DNA from: Thermoanaerobaculia bacterium
Lineage (GTDB): Bacteria > Acidobacteriota > Thermoanaerobaculia > Multivoradales > J023
Direction: 5' to 3'
Length of the DNA: 64,000 nt
NCBI GenBank assembly: GCA_030431255.1
Contig: JAUIJL010000007.1
Location: 306,527 to 370,526 of the forward strand
Shown here: piece after piece, positions 1 to 8,720 of the stretch
How positions within the stretch are numbered: the first letter of the stretch is position 1
Layout of the letters: each line of letters begins with the position of its first letter
Position numbers and translations under genes: made by a program
The notes under the pieces: generated by a model
What the model saw: the letters and a program-made list of their open reading frames with translations, nothing else
Told to the model about the DNA's origin: nothing
Database searches by the model: none

Positions 1-284
1 ACCACGGCAAGAGGCACCTGGAGCTGCTCCAGGGTACCGAGCAATCGATGGACACCCCCGGAGCGCTCAGCGACGGCCGCCACCGCCTCGGCCAGATGGG
101 CCGGATCCAAGGCATTTTCGACTTGAATGTGAGCCGCCAGATGACGGCGCAAGCTGTCCGGAAACTTCGCCGGGGCATCCTGGCTGATCAACACCGTCCG
201 GGTTCCCGGGTGCTGGGCAGCCGCCTCGGCAAAACGGAGGGTGATTTCGAACGCAAAGGGGGCAACGAAAACTACGGTACGCAT
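1..284 (-). CDS. ATP-grasp domain protein, N-terminal part (runs off the window)
   Basis: The minus strand opens with ATG at 284 and reads 94 codons to the window edge without a stop. The N-terminus (MRTVVFVAPFAFEITLRFAE) followed near residue 80 by LLGTLEQLQVPLAV resembles the pre-ATP-grasp region of carbamoyl-phosphate-synthase-like ATP-grasp proteins. That is recognition of a family pattern; the ATP-binding domain itself lies outside the window. It is divergent from glgC with a 186 bp shared upstream region. The carboxylate substrate cannot be told. Codon choice matches the neighbouring genes, so I take it as a real partial gene. Confidence 0.6.
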   Translation of the reverse strand, partial: MRTVVFVAPFAFEITLRFAEAAAQHPGTRTVLISQDAPAKFPDSLRRHLAAHIQVENALDPAHLAEAVAAVAERSGGVHRLLGTLEQLQVPLAV

Positions 285-470
285 GGGCTCTCCACGGATA
301 GCTGGAACGAGGGGGAGCTTATCGCGATCCGCACCCGGTTTTGGTGAAAAATCGAGGCGCCGTGAGGGGAAAGGCGACACGGATGGGTGGCCGAGGATCC
401 CCATCCTCTATAAACTGCGCTTCCACTGATACCGCAAACCACGTAAGACCTACGGATCGACGAGGCACCC

Positions 471-1736
471 GTGAAAAACGTCGTCACCGCCATTCTCGGA
501 GGCGGCCAGGGCACCCGGCTCTGGCCACTCACCCAACATCGCGCCAAACCCGCCGTGCCGGTGGCGGGCAAATTTCGGCTCATCGACGTGCCGATCTCCA
601 ACAGTCTGCACGCCGGCATCGACCAGATTTTCGTGCTGACCCAATTCAACAGCGCCAGCTTGCACCGTCACATCTCGCAGACCTACCGCTTCGACATGTT
701 TTCGAGCGGTTTCGTCAATATCCTGGCGGCGGAGCAGAATCTATCCCACCGGGATTGGTTCCAAGGCACCGCGGACGCGGTGCGCAAAACCCTCGATCGT
801 TTGACCTACGAGGATCCCACCGACGTCTTAATTTTGTCGGGAGACCAGCTCTATGCCATGCGCATGATCGACTTCGTGGGTCATCATCGCGAGCGCGGTG
901 CGGATCTCACCATCGCGGTGAAACCGGTGCCCCGATCCCAAGCCTCGGGGCTCGGCATCATGCGCATCGACAGCGAGGGTCAAATCGTCGAATTCGTGGA
1001 AAAACCCAAGGATCCGGAAGTCCTCGACCGCCTCACCCTCGACGCCGAGACCATCTCGAAGCTCGGGCTCGATGCCGAGCCGGGAACTTTGCTCGCCAGC
1101 ATGGGTATTTACGTCTACCACGCCGACGTGTTGGAGCAACACCTGAGCTCGGACCCGTCGGCCACGGACTTCGGCCGCGAGATCATCCCGGCGGCGATCG
1201 GCAAGAACAAGGTTCAGGCCTACCTCTACAACGGCTACTGGCGGGACATCGGTACCATCCCGGCTTTTCACGAGGCCAACATCGAGCTCACCAAACCGGA
1301 TCCGCCCCTCAACCTCTACCATCGCGATCATCCGATCTACACCCACGCCCGTTTCCTGCCCGGAGTCAAGATCCAGAATTGTCGGGTCGAGCAATCGGTG
1401 ATGTGTGAAGGCAGCGTGCTCCAGGGCTCGGAGATCTCCAACTCGGTGATCGGCATCCGGTCCATGGTCCGCCAGGGCACGGTGATCGACAACTCGATCA
1501 TCATGGGCACGAGCTGGGGACAATTCACCAACGCCGAGGACGACGTTCAAATCGGCATCGGCAAGAATTGTGAGATTCGACGGGCCATCATCGACAGCGG
1601 CGCTCGCATCGGTGACGGCTCTAAGCTGACCAACGAGGCGGGTGTCGAAGAGGCGGACGGGGATTTCTACTGCATCCGCGGCGGGGTGATCGTCGTGCCG
1701 TCCATGGCGGTGGTGCCCCCGGGAACGGTTATCTGA
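471..1736 (+). CDS. glgC: Glucose-1-phosphate adenylyltransferase (ADP-glucose pyrophosphorylase)
   Basis: The 421-residue protein makes ADP-glucose from glucose-1-phosphate and ATP, the committed step of bacterial glycogen synthesis, in the cytoplasm. The nucleotidyltransferase signature GGGQGTRLWPLTQHRAKPAV starts near residue 10 and is followed by the family segment FRLIDVPISN. SGDQLY near residue 124 is the metal/sugar-nucleotide region, VEFVEKP near 175 is the sugar-phosphate site, and the last 130 residues form hexapeptide-type left-handed beta-helix repeats. Length fits the family (about 400-430). The start is GTG at 471, chosen because MKNVVTAILGGGQGTRLW is the expected N-terminus. 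It lies 278 bp upstream of glgA on the same strand. Confidence 0.96.
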   Translation: MKNVVTAILGGGQGTRLWPLTQHRAKPAVPVAGKFRLIDVPISNSLHAGIDQIFVLTQFNSASLHRHISQTYRFDMFSSGFVNILAAEQNLSHRDWFQGTADAVRKTLDRLTYEDPTDVLILSGDQLYAMRMIDFVGHHRERGADLTIAVKPVPRSQASGLGIMRIDSEGQIVEFVEKPKDPEVLDRLTLDAETISKLGLDAEPGTLLASMGIYVYHADVLEQHLSSDPSATDFGREIIPAAIGKNKVQAYLYNGYWRDIGTIPAFHEANIELTKPDPPLNLYHRDHPIYTHARFLPGVKIQNCRVEQSVMCEGSVLQGSEISNSVIGIRSMVRQGTVIDNSIIMGTSWGQFTNAEDDVQIGIGKNCEIRRAIIDSGARIGDGSKLTNEAGVEEADGDFYCIRGGVIVVPSMAVVPPGTVI

Positions 1737-2014
1737 GGCTCCGTCCAGAAATGCTTTCTCGGTGGAGCGGCGCGGCGCCCTGCGCGCGTCGCTACGAGCT
1801 CGCGCCACCACTGAATTTTCCGTTACAAGTTGCTGATGTGGAGGATCTTATGCCGATTCAGCGGATGAATCGCTCAGACAAGCTTCGCTGCCGTGCTCGG
1901 CGCGCGCCGCGCCTTCCAGATCCTCGAAACCGCCAAAACTGGACGGAACCTATCTAGGCGCTTCCGAGCCCGGACAGGAACCAAGACGAGAAACATCATC
2001 GGAGTCGATCGCCC
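1737..2014. other. glgC-glgA intergenic region
   Basis: This spacer is long for an operonic pair. The first half carries several GC-rich palindromic stretches around 1770-1800 and 1890-1920. There is no convincing ORF, promoter or intrinsic terminator with a T-run. It may hold an independent glgA promoter, but none can be assigned by eye. Confidence 0.4.
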
Positions 2015-3655
2015 ATGGACCCATTGAATATCTGCTTTGTCGCTTCCGAGGTCGTGCCCTTCGCCAAAACCGGCGGTTTGGCGGACGTCGCCAGTGCCCT
2101 GCCGGCCGCCCTCGGTCGACGCGGTCACGACGTGCGGGTTTTCATGCCTCTCTACTCGACGATCGACTTTTCTCAGCACCATCCCGTGCCGGTGGATTTT
2201 CTCCACCACGTGCCCGTGGACTTGGGCGGCCAGATCTTTCATTTCTCGGTATTTACCTGCAAATTGCCGGGCTCCCAAGGTCCCGACCCGGGGGCTCCTC
2301 AGGCCTCCCCGGCTGAATCCGAAGCCAAGGCCGCGGATCCCGCGCCCAAAAAGAAGATCCGCAAAGGCAAGAAGGGCTCGACATCCAAGGCTACCGAGGC
2401 GCCCGCACCGACAACGCCCGACGGCGACTCAGCCGACTCAGCGGCCGACGACGGCGTCGACGTCTACTTCATCGGCTGTCCACCCCTCTTCGATCGGGAA
2501 TCGATCTACACCGGCCAATGGGACGATCACCTGCGTTTCGCCATGCTCTCCCAGGCGGCGCTCAAGTGCTGCCAGCACATGGGCTGGGCGCCGGACATCG
2601 TGCACTGCAACGATTGGCACACCGCGCTGATCCCCCTCTACCTGAAGACCCTCTTCGCTTGGGATCAGAATATTTTCGGTCGCGCCCATTCCGTGCTGAC
2701 GATTCACAATCTGGCCTATTCCGGCAGCTTTCCCGCCGATGTGGTGGGCAATTTGGGCCTCGCCAACTTCAGCCATTTGCTGCATCAAGACCACCTCTCC
2801 CAGGGAGCGGTCAGCCTATTGGAGACCGGCATCCTGCACGCGGATGTGGTGACCACGGTGTCTCGAACCTACGCTCGGGAAATCCAAACCCCGACCTACG
2901 GCCACGGCATGGACGAGCTCCTCCGGCGGCGCTCCGAATCGGTGGTCGGCATCGTCAACGGTGTCGACTACGGCGTGTGGAATCCGGCGGTCGACCCTCA
3001 TATCCCACGCCAGTACGGCCCCGAGGATATGACCGAAGGCAAAGCCGAATGCCGCGCCCAGCTTTTGGCGCAAACCGGCTTGCCCGACGACCCGTCGGCG
3101 CCGGTGCTCGGCATCGTGTCGCGATTGACGGCCCAGAAGGGCTTCGAAATCACCCACGAGGCCTTGACTCAAGCCTTGCGCTATCTCAACGTCCGTCTGG
3201 TGGTCTTGGGCAGCGGCGAGTCGTCCCTCGAAGAGCACTTCCATTGGCTGCAACGGACCTTCCCCCGCAAAGTGTGCTTCTATCGCGGATTCAGCAATCC
3301 CTTGGCCCATATGATCGAGGCCGGGGCCGACATCTTCATCATGCCGTCCCGCTTCGAGCCCTGCGGCCTCAATCAGATGTACAGCTTGAAATACGGCACC
3401 ATTCCCCTGGTACGGCGCACCGGCGGTCTGGCGGATACCGTCGAGCTCTTCGATCCGGAAACCGGCCGGGGCAACGGCGTTATTTTCGACCACTACGACA
3501 GCACCGCTTTCAGCTGGGGCCTCAAGACCGCCCTGAGCATCTGGCAAGACCCACGCCTCCGCCGGCAAATCCGCGCCAACGCCATGGCCGCGGATTGGTC
3601 GTGGCACCGACAGAGCGCCCAATACGAGTCTCTGTATCGCGCGGTGATCCGCTAG
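2015..3655 (+). CDS. glgA: Glycogen synthase (ADP-glucose type, GT5), with a charged insertion
   Basis: This 546-residue GT5 enzyme transfers glucose from ADP-glucose to the growing alpha-1,4-glucan. The ADP-glucose-binding motif KTGGLADV is at residues 18-25. The C-terminal catalytic segment PSRFEPCGLNQMYSLKYG and RRTGGLADTV are intact. Usual GlgA length is about 475-490; the excess is a low-complexity stretch at about residues 85-146, rich in Ala, Pro, Lys and Asp, inserted before the conserved DVYFIGCPPLFDRESIY. It looks like a disordered loop rather than a frameshift because the frame is restored perfectly. It follows glgC, so the two supply glycogen storage together. Confidence 0.95.
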   Translation: MDPLNICFVASEVVPFAKTGGLADVASALPAALGRRGHDVRVFMPLYSTIDFSQHHPVPVDFLHHVPVDLGGQIFHFSVFTCKLPGSQGPDPGAPQASPAESEAKAADPAPKKKIRKGKKGSTSKATEAPAPTTPDGDSADSAADDGVDVYFIGCPPLFDRESIYTGQWDDHLRFAMLSQAALKCCQHMGWAPDIVHCNDWHTALIPLYLKTLFAWDQNIFGRAHSVLTIHNLAYSGSFPADVVGNLGLANFSHLLHQDHLSQGAVSLLETGILHADVVTTVSRTYAREIQTPTYGHGMDELLRRRSESVVGIVNGVDYGVWNPAVDPHIPRQYGPEDMTEGKAECRAQLLAQTGLPDDPSAPVLGIVSRLTAQKGFEITHEALTQALRYLNVRLVVLGSGESSLEEHFHWLQRTFPRKVCFYRGFSNPLAHMIEAGADIFIMPSRFEPCGLNQMYSLKYGTIPLVRRTGGLADTVELFDPETGRGNGVIFDHYDSTAFSWGLKTALSIWQDPRLRRQIRANAMAADWSWHRQSAQYESLYRAVIR

Positions 3656-4233
3656 CCCGGCCCCGCCCGAGCCGAAACATCAAATCTCAGCTGTTGGGCT
3701 CGAGATCGAATCCCCATGCGCCGTCGAGGCCCGACTCGAGCTCGGTGCCCCATGAGCCGTCCTTCGACGCCTTCGGCACCTCGTCGTGGGTTTGAGCCGG
3801 TGTACCGCTACGTGTCTCGGTGAGTCTCGATGTTGGCCGTATTTCTTCGGAATGGAGCATGAATAGGCAGAGACTCTGACATCGCGGCGGGACCGGCTCA
3901 ATGTTTCTGAAGTGTCCTAAGTATCTACTATTGGCAGCTCCAATCTCATCTTAGAAAGATTAAATACATTTTTGAGCGAGATTCAGTAGCTTATTGCTCA
4001 CCCATACATGCAATGCCGCTTCTCCGGCCATATTTGCGTCACATACAGAGTGAACTTCGTCAGAAATCATCGATTCTGTGCCGACACGTCCAAACGGAAA
4101 AAATGAGAATATCTCCAAGCAAGAAGATCCCGAAAAGGTTTGTCGTCGTCGGCTCGGATCGCGGCGCGTTGTCGGCTCGGGATTCGGGTCAAAGCAAGGT
4201 TTGGTCAGCCGAACCGCAACAGGACGCACCCCC
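3656..4233. other. Intergenic region upstream of first winged-helix regulator
   Basis: The first third is GC-rich and carries no credible ORF. From about 3890 to 4110 it turns clearly AT-rich, as expected for a promoter region of the regulator that follows. An in-frame extension of that regulator back to a GTG at 4078 exists but looks non-conserved. No hairpin with a T-run follows glgA. Confidence 0.4.
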
Positions 4234-5181
4234 ATGCATGGAGATCCATCGTTCGGCGGAGAGCCGGCGGACCCTTCGAATTTCCCGCACACCGGAAGGG
4301 CGGCGAAATTCGGCGATTTCGAGCTGGACTTCGGAAGCCGAGAGCTGCGTCGAGACGGCCGGGCCGTCGCCATTCCTCCGCAGCCGCTCTTTCTCTTGAT
4401 GCTGCTGGTGTCCCGTGCCGGTCATGTCGTCGATCGCAACACCATCCAGGACTGTTTGTGGGGAGAGCACCCCCCTTCCGACGTCGACCGTAGCCTGAAC
4501 CACGTCATCCGAAAATTGCGGGCCATCCTCCGTGACGACGCCCGCGATGCCGCCATGATCCGCACGGTCCACCGTCGTGGTTATCGGTTCGTGCATCCTG
4601 TCGAGTGGCTGACGAAAACCGAGCGGGCACGCCTGGAAGGCCCTGCTCAATCCTTCTTCTCCGCTTCCTCCGCCCCCCTCCCCAGTCGGTCTCAACCCGG
4701 TGTGGACATGGCCTTTTTTTGCCGTCCAGCTTCAGATGGGCAGCAAGAGCCGGTTTTGGAGCTGACCCTCGCGAATCTGAGCGAAAGCGCCGACGATTCG
4801 GCGTGGCCGCCCTTGGCCGAGGGGGCCCGGGAGGAGCTGGCGACCCTCTTGGTCGGCCTTTCCTCCACCTTGGGGCTGAGGGTAGTCGACGGTCCCGGCG
4901 AGGCTGGATCCTCGGGCTCCGAAGCCATCTCGAACGCAAGCTGTCTCCGCCTCGAGCTCCGGGGCTCCATCCGCCGCGTGGCCCAGCGGGCCCGTTGCCA
5001 TCTACGCCTCATCTCGGTCCGTGATCGGGTCTTGGTCGCCGCGGTGGTCTTCGAGCTGGAGGTCACCAGCGTGTTCCCCCTGCAACGTCGAATTGCCGAG
5101 CTGGCGGTGGATCGTCTGATCCGGCCGATGCACGGGATCACCACAGAGTCGAATTCGGTGCTCGAGAGCCGCAAGGCGTAG
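4234..5181 (+). CDS. Winged-helix (OmpR/PhoB-type) regulator with C-terminal TolB-like domain
   Basis: From ATG 4234 the protein has 315 residues. A Trans_reg_C winged helix occupies roughly residues 25-118; FGDFELDFGSRELRRDG and HRRGYRFV are its typical beginning and end. A Pro/Ser-rich linker follows. The C-terminal domain, with WPPLAEGAREELATLLVGL, is alpha/beta and matches the second domain of the next regulator. No transmembrane segment or receiver domain is present, so it is probably a one-component cytoplasmic DNA-binding protein of unknown signal. I chose ATG 4234 (weak AGGA upstream) over GTG 4078, whose extra 52 residues look like non-coding composition. Confidence 0.75.
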   Translation: MHGDPSFGGEPADPSNFPHTGRAAKFGDFELDFGSRELRRDGRAVAIPPQPLFLLMLLVSRAGHVVDRNTIQDCLWGEHPPSDVDRSLNHVIRKLRAILRDDARDAAMIRTVHRRGYRFVHPVEWLTKTERARLEGPAQSFFSASSAPLPSRSQPGVDMAFFCRPASDGQQEPVLELTLANLSESADDSAWPPLAEGAREELATLLVGLSSTLGLRVVDGPGEAGSSGSEAISNASCLRLELRGSIRRVAQRARCHLRLISVRDRVLVAAVVFELEVTSVFPLQRRIAELAVDRLIRPMHGITTESNSVLESRKA

Positions 5182-5657
5182 GACGCCACCCATCCGTCGA
5201 CCGATATCGGCGTTACATACCGGCGTTACATGCCGGCCGCTTGTGGGAGAGATCTCCTTTAAGTAAAGATTTCTGATTCCGGCGCCGAGGCGACGCTTCG
5301 AAAGAGAGCAACTCTTTCTGTATGGCGAAAATATTTCTAAACGGATCGCCTCGGCGCACACTGAAGATCTGCGGCTACCAGCTGGAATCTTCTGAAATCC
5401 GTGTATCGCTTGCTCCTAGTGCAACTTAGCAGAGCTCCGAAAACTGATCGACACGGGTTTTCTAGAAGCTCTCTCGAAAAGCAACAATTTTCACTTGGAA
5501 TGCAACTCCTGCAAAGATCACCTAATTCCGTTACAATGCGTGGATTCGCCTCGTGCTCGGCCGTTTTCCGGCTATCCTCCAGCCGTTCTACCTCAGGGCG
5601 CCCTCCGGATCTTGCCGATTTATGGAAAATCTACTGAATGATTAGAAAGCTCCACCC
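5182..5657. other. Intergenic region with a 13 bp direct repeat
   Basis: Two tandem 13 bp units (CGGCGTTACATAC, then CGGCGTTACATGC) lie at 5208-5233 just after the upstream stop. The rest to 5657 is AT-richer and probably holds the promoter of the next regulator. No ORF in it has convincing composition. Confidence 0.45.
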
Positions 5658-6458
5658 GTGATCGCAAAATTCGACCGCTTCGAGCTCGACATGTCCAGGG
5701 AGGAGCTATTGCGCGACGGCGTGGCCACGCCGATTCAGCCCCAACCGCTGAAAGCGTTGGTGCTGCTCGTCGCCCACGCGGGCAAGCTGGTGAGCCGGGA
5801 GAGCATCCAAGATCACCTCTGGCCCGACACGGCGTCCACGGATGTGGAAAGAAGCCTGAACCACACGATCCGCAAGCTGCGTCAATCCCTCGACGACGAC
5901 GCTCGCCGCCCGCGCTTCATCCAAACCGTGGCACGACGGGGCTATCGGTTCATCGGCCCCTTGGAACGGGTCGAGCCGAGCCGCTCGTCCGGCAGCCGGA
6001 ACCTGCTGACCTCCACCCGCCTCTCCATGCCCGACCCCGTCCTGCCGGGCCCGGCGGGAGCGCCAACGGTCCGTCTCAAGATCTACGGCTTCCGAGAAGT
6101 CAGCGACGACCGCGCCTGGCCCCTACTCTCGGAAGGGGTGGTCGAAGAGCTGACTACGATGTTGGTGGGCCTGCGCGATTCGGGCCTGGCGGTGCTCGAC
6201 GACTCGTTTCGGACCGAGAGCTTCCAGGGAGAGACCACGGGTAGGCTCTTCGGCCTCAAGGGCAGTGTTCGGCGATCCGGCGCCAAGGTTCGCGTCAACG
6301 CCCACCTCGCCCAATTGCCGGAAGGCGCCCTGGTGGCCACCACCGCATTCGAGCAGGAGCTCGGCAACGTCTTTGACCTCCAGGGCGTAGCTTCACGACG
6401 GATCATCGAAGATCTGATCCTGCCCCTGCTTCAGACCGAACGAGCCGGCCCGACCTGA
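5658..6458 (+). CDS. Winged-helix (OmpR/PhoB-type) regulator, paralogue of the preceding one
   Basis: This 266-residue protein starts at GTG 5658, only three residues before the winged-helix domain (FDRFELDMSREELLRDG to RRGYRFIGPLE, residues 4-98). A linker of about 35 residues leads to a second domain with RAWPLLSEGVVEELTTMLVGL and GLKGSVRRSGAKVRVNAHLA. The latter resembles the N-terminal fold of TolB-like/FlgO-like sensor parts. It has no membrane helix. It is clearly related to the proteins encoded at 4234-5181 and 8721-11657, so the three probably arose by duplication. The gene ends 6 bp before the stop of the convergent exported-protein gene. Target genes are unknown. Confidence 0.8.
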   Translation: MIAKFDRFELDMSREELLRDGVATPIQPQPLKALVLLVAHAGKLVSRESIQDHLWPDTASTDVERSLNHTIRKLRQSLDDDARRPRFIQTVARRGYRFIGPLERVEPSRSSGSRNLLTSTRLSMPDPVLPGPAGAPTVRLKIYGFREVSDDRAWPLLSEGVVEELTTMLVGLRDSGLAVLDDSFRTESFQGETTGRLFGLKGSVRRSGAKVRVNAHLAQLPEGALVATTAFEQELGNVFDLQGVASRRIIEDLILPLLQTERAGPT

Positions 6459-6463
6459 GGGAT

Positions 6464-8488
6464 TCAAACGCAGATTTCTCCCGTGCAGCAACACTTCGGA
6501 AGATAGGAGAGCGTCCGCTCGATCTCGACCCGCTCGCCGAGCTCCAGCACCGCGAAGACGATGACCCGGTGGCTGTCGTCGTTTTGGTACTGCAACGACA
6601 AACCCTCACGGATCTGCTGAAGCTGATGCTCACCCAGGCCGACCGGGTCGTGAATGACGTCGAATCCTTGGAGCTGCCGCTGCTCACCGAAATCCGCCCG
6701 GACCATGATCCGCCTCGGAGAGCCGGCGTCCGAGGACAGCGGATCCGACGGGCCGAGCTCGATCGTCGCCAGCTGTAGCTCCGGCATGGGAATCGCCCGG
6801 CTGTTGTCCTCGTGGGTAGGGTGCTCGACGATCAGGATCGTCTTGGCACGAGCCTCACCCTGACCGGGCATTTGGCCGGGCAGCAATTTGAGCGCCTCGT
6901 GGATCGGCTCCGATTTGGCGAGACCGAAGGCCGCGGACGAGGTTTTTCGCAGGCTCACCGCCGGCCGGCCCGCGGCGTCTGGAGCGGTGACGTCCACCAA
7001 GGCCCATTCCCCCATCACGTAGGTCACGGGCTCGCCGTGATGCTTCATGTTGGAGGGCTCCGAGCGCGTCAGCTCGAAGGTGTCGGCGGCCAGCGAGAGG
7101 CTCGGAGCGTCGTCCTCGAACGCCAACATGCTGACGCCGGTCCGCGTGTTGCCGCAGGGTGGCCCGGGCGGATCGTCCGGAAGCTGCAAACAACTCGCAG
7201 TGGCGGTTTCCTCGAGATTGTAAGTTGCAAGGGTATTCGATGGTCCACTGAAGCTGAAACCGGCGCCGTTCCAGGAGATTCCAAGCGAGATGCCGCCACC
7301 GCAGAAGCCGATGGTGCATTGTTTGAAGGCACATTGGACGGCAGCACCGCAAGTCGCCGAGAGGTGATCGCTGGTAAAGATGAGCTTATAGGCGGAAGAT
7401 GGCTTATGGACGGCGGTGACGACGTGGAGCCTACCCGAGTCCGTGCAGCCAGTGACCTGGAAGCTCGGCTCACAAGTGGCGGCACACCCGCCGTTGCAGG
7501 TCTTCTCGAAGGAGACTTTCATCGAAGCCTTGTGTTGGCCGTCCTGATGTTGCTGCGCTCCCGACATGGAATGAAGCGTGGAAAGATTGTTGTCGACGGT
7601 CGTCAAACAGTCCATCTTCTGAGCGAGAGGACCGGCCGACGAAGCGCTGCTCGGCAAGGGGCCCGACCGCAGATCAGGGCGTGCCTCGAAAAGGGCCTCG
7701 AAGCTCGGATGGGGCGTCGTTTCCGCCGTCTCGAAGGCGATCGACTCTACGGGCGTCAACACATTGTCTTGAATGTTGAGCGTCAGCTCTCCGCCTTCGC
7801 GCTGACGCCAGAACATCGCGGCCCGATAGGAACGAGAGATACCCTCGGCTTGAAGCACGACGGAATAGGTAGAGAGCGCCAACGTCTCCATGCTCTCCCT
7901 AGGAGCCCTAGACGCGGCGTGCCCGTCGGCCGGCTTGGAAGGCAACGGATCCGCATCGAGTGTGTCGAATAGGGCCTCGATCTCCGCCACCGTCGGCACG
8001 GCCGCAGTCTCGCCCACTTTGAAACCTTCAGGGGAAGCCACAGCCCCCTTCTGGGGCAGCTCGTTGCCGTCGGCTTGCCACTCGGCGCGGATGTGCAACA
8101 AAGGCTCAGCGTCTTCGACCGACAGGAAGACTTTTTCGATCTGCAACCTGGCTCCTTTGGCGGTCACCATATCGGCCCATGGATGGTGCTCGAATTGGTC
8201 GACATCGAGGGTCACCAGATCCTCCACCTCGATGGAGACGTCATGTCCCGAGCCGGTCAACAGATCTTGCGCGTTGCCATAGAGCTGCCGCACCACGTCG
8301 ACGGCTCCGAGGGACGCCGCGAGCTCGGCATCGCCGGTCAATTGGGTGATCAGCTCCGTCTCAAGATCCCTATTCGTCTCGAGAATTGCGTCGCCTGGCT
8401 CAGAGCCTTCCACCATCGGCCAGCCGCTGAGGCACAACACCGCAACCGCCGGCACCAACCAAGACCAAGCCTTGTGGGTCTTCTTCAT
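6464..8488 (-). CDS. Exported Cys-rich protein of unknown function
   Basis: The true start is ATG 8488, preceded by AAGGAGG at ideal spacing; it gives 674 residues beginning MKKTHKAWSWLVPAVAVLCLSGWPMV, a classic Sec signal peptide with cleavage near residue 29. An in-frame extension to 9004 is excluded because it overlaps the divergent regulator and lacks that signal. The middle third contains clustered cysteines (CNGGCAATC, CGAAVQC, CTIGFCGGG) and a Gly-rich patch, and the C-terminus ends in KCCCTGEICV. Disulfides in the periplasm or outside the cell are likely. I recognise no domain. It is divergent from the TPR regulator at 8721, which may control it. Confidence 0.8.
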   Translation of the reverse strand: MKKTHKAWSWLVPAVAVLCLSGWPMVEGSEPGDAILETNRDLETELITQLTGDAELAASLGAVDVVRQLYGNAQDLLTGSGHDVSIEVEDLVTLDVDQFEHHPWADMVTAKGARLQIEKVFLSVEDAEPLLHIRAEWQADGNELPQKGAVASPEGFKVGETAAVPTVAEIEALFDTLDADPLPSKPADGHAASRAPRESMETLALSTYSVVLQAEGISRSYRAAMFWRQREGGELTLNIQDNVLTPVESIAFETAETTPHPSFEALFEARPDLRSGPLPSSASSAGPLAQKMDCLTTVDNNLSTLHSMSGAQQHQDGQHKASMKVSFEKTCNGGCAATCEPSFQVTGCTDSGRLHVVTAVHKPSSAYKLIFTSDHLSATCGAAVQCAFKQCTIGFCGGGISLGISWNGAGFSFSGPSNTLATYNLEETATASCLQLPDDPPGPPCGNTRTGVSMLAFEDDAPSLSLAADTFELTRSEPSNMKHHGEPVTYVMGEWALVDVTAPDAAGRPAVSLRKTSSAAFGLAKSEPIHEALKLLPGQMPGQGEARAKTILIVEHPTHEDNSRAIPMPELQLATIELGPSDPLSSDAGSPRRIMVRADFGEQRQLQGFDVIHDPVGLGEHQLQQIREGLSLQYQNDDSHRVIVFAVLELGERVEIERTLSYLPKCCCTGEICV

Positions 8489-8720
8489 CACCAACCTCCT
8501 TGTCTGTGGGGTGTCCAGAAACGAGGTTGCATCCCAGCAAATGGCGGCGGGCGATGTCTTTCGCGAAAGCTTCGCAAAACCTTCGACCCCCTTCGAGCCG
8601 CAAGTGCACGGCTTGAATCCCGGGTGTAGATATACTGATTCGTCTATCCCGGGACACATAGAAACCATGGCTCCAGCCTGGGAGCCGCAGGTGTGGAGGA
8701 TGCAGCGTGGAGGTGGTTGA
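8489..8720. promoter_or_regulatory. Divergent promoter region between exported protein and TPR regulator
   Basis: This 232 bp gap separates the two divergent starts (ATG 8488 and GTG 8721). TATACT at 8631-8636 could serve as a -10 element for the plus-strand gene, but no well-spaced -35 is obvious. Both genes have strong ribosome binding sites at its edges. Confidence 0.35.
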
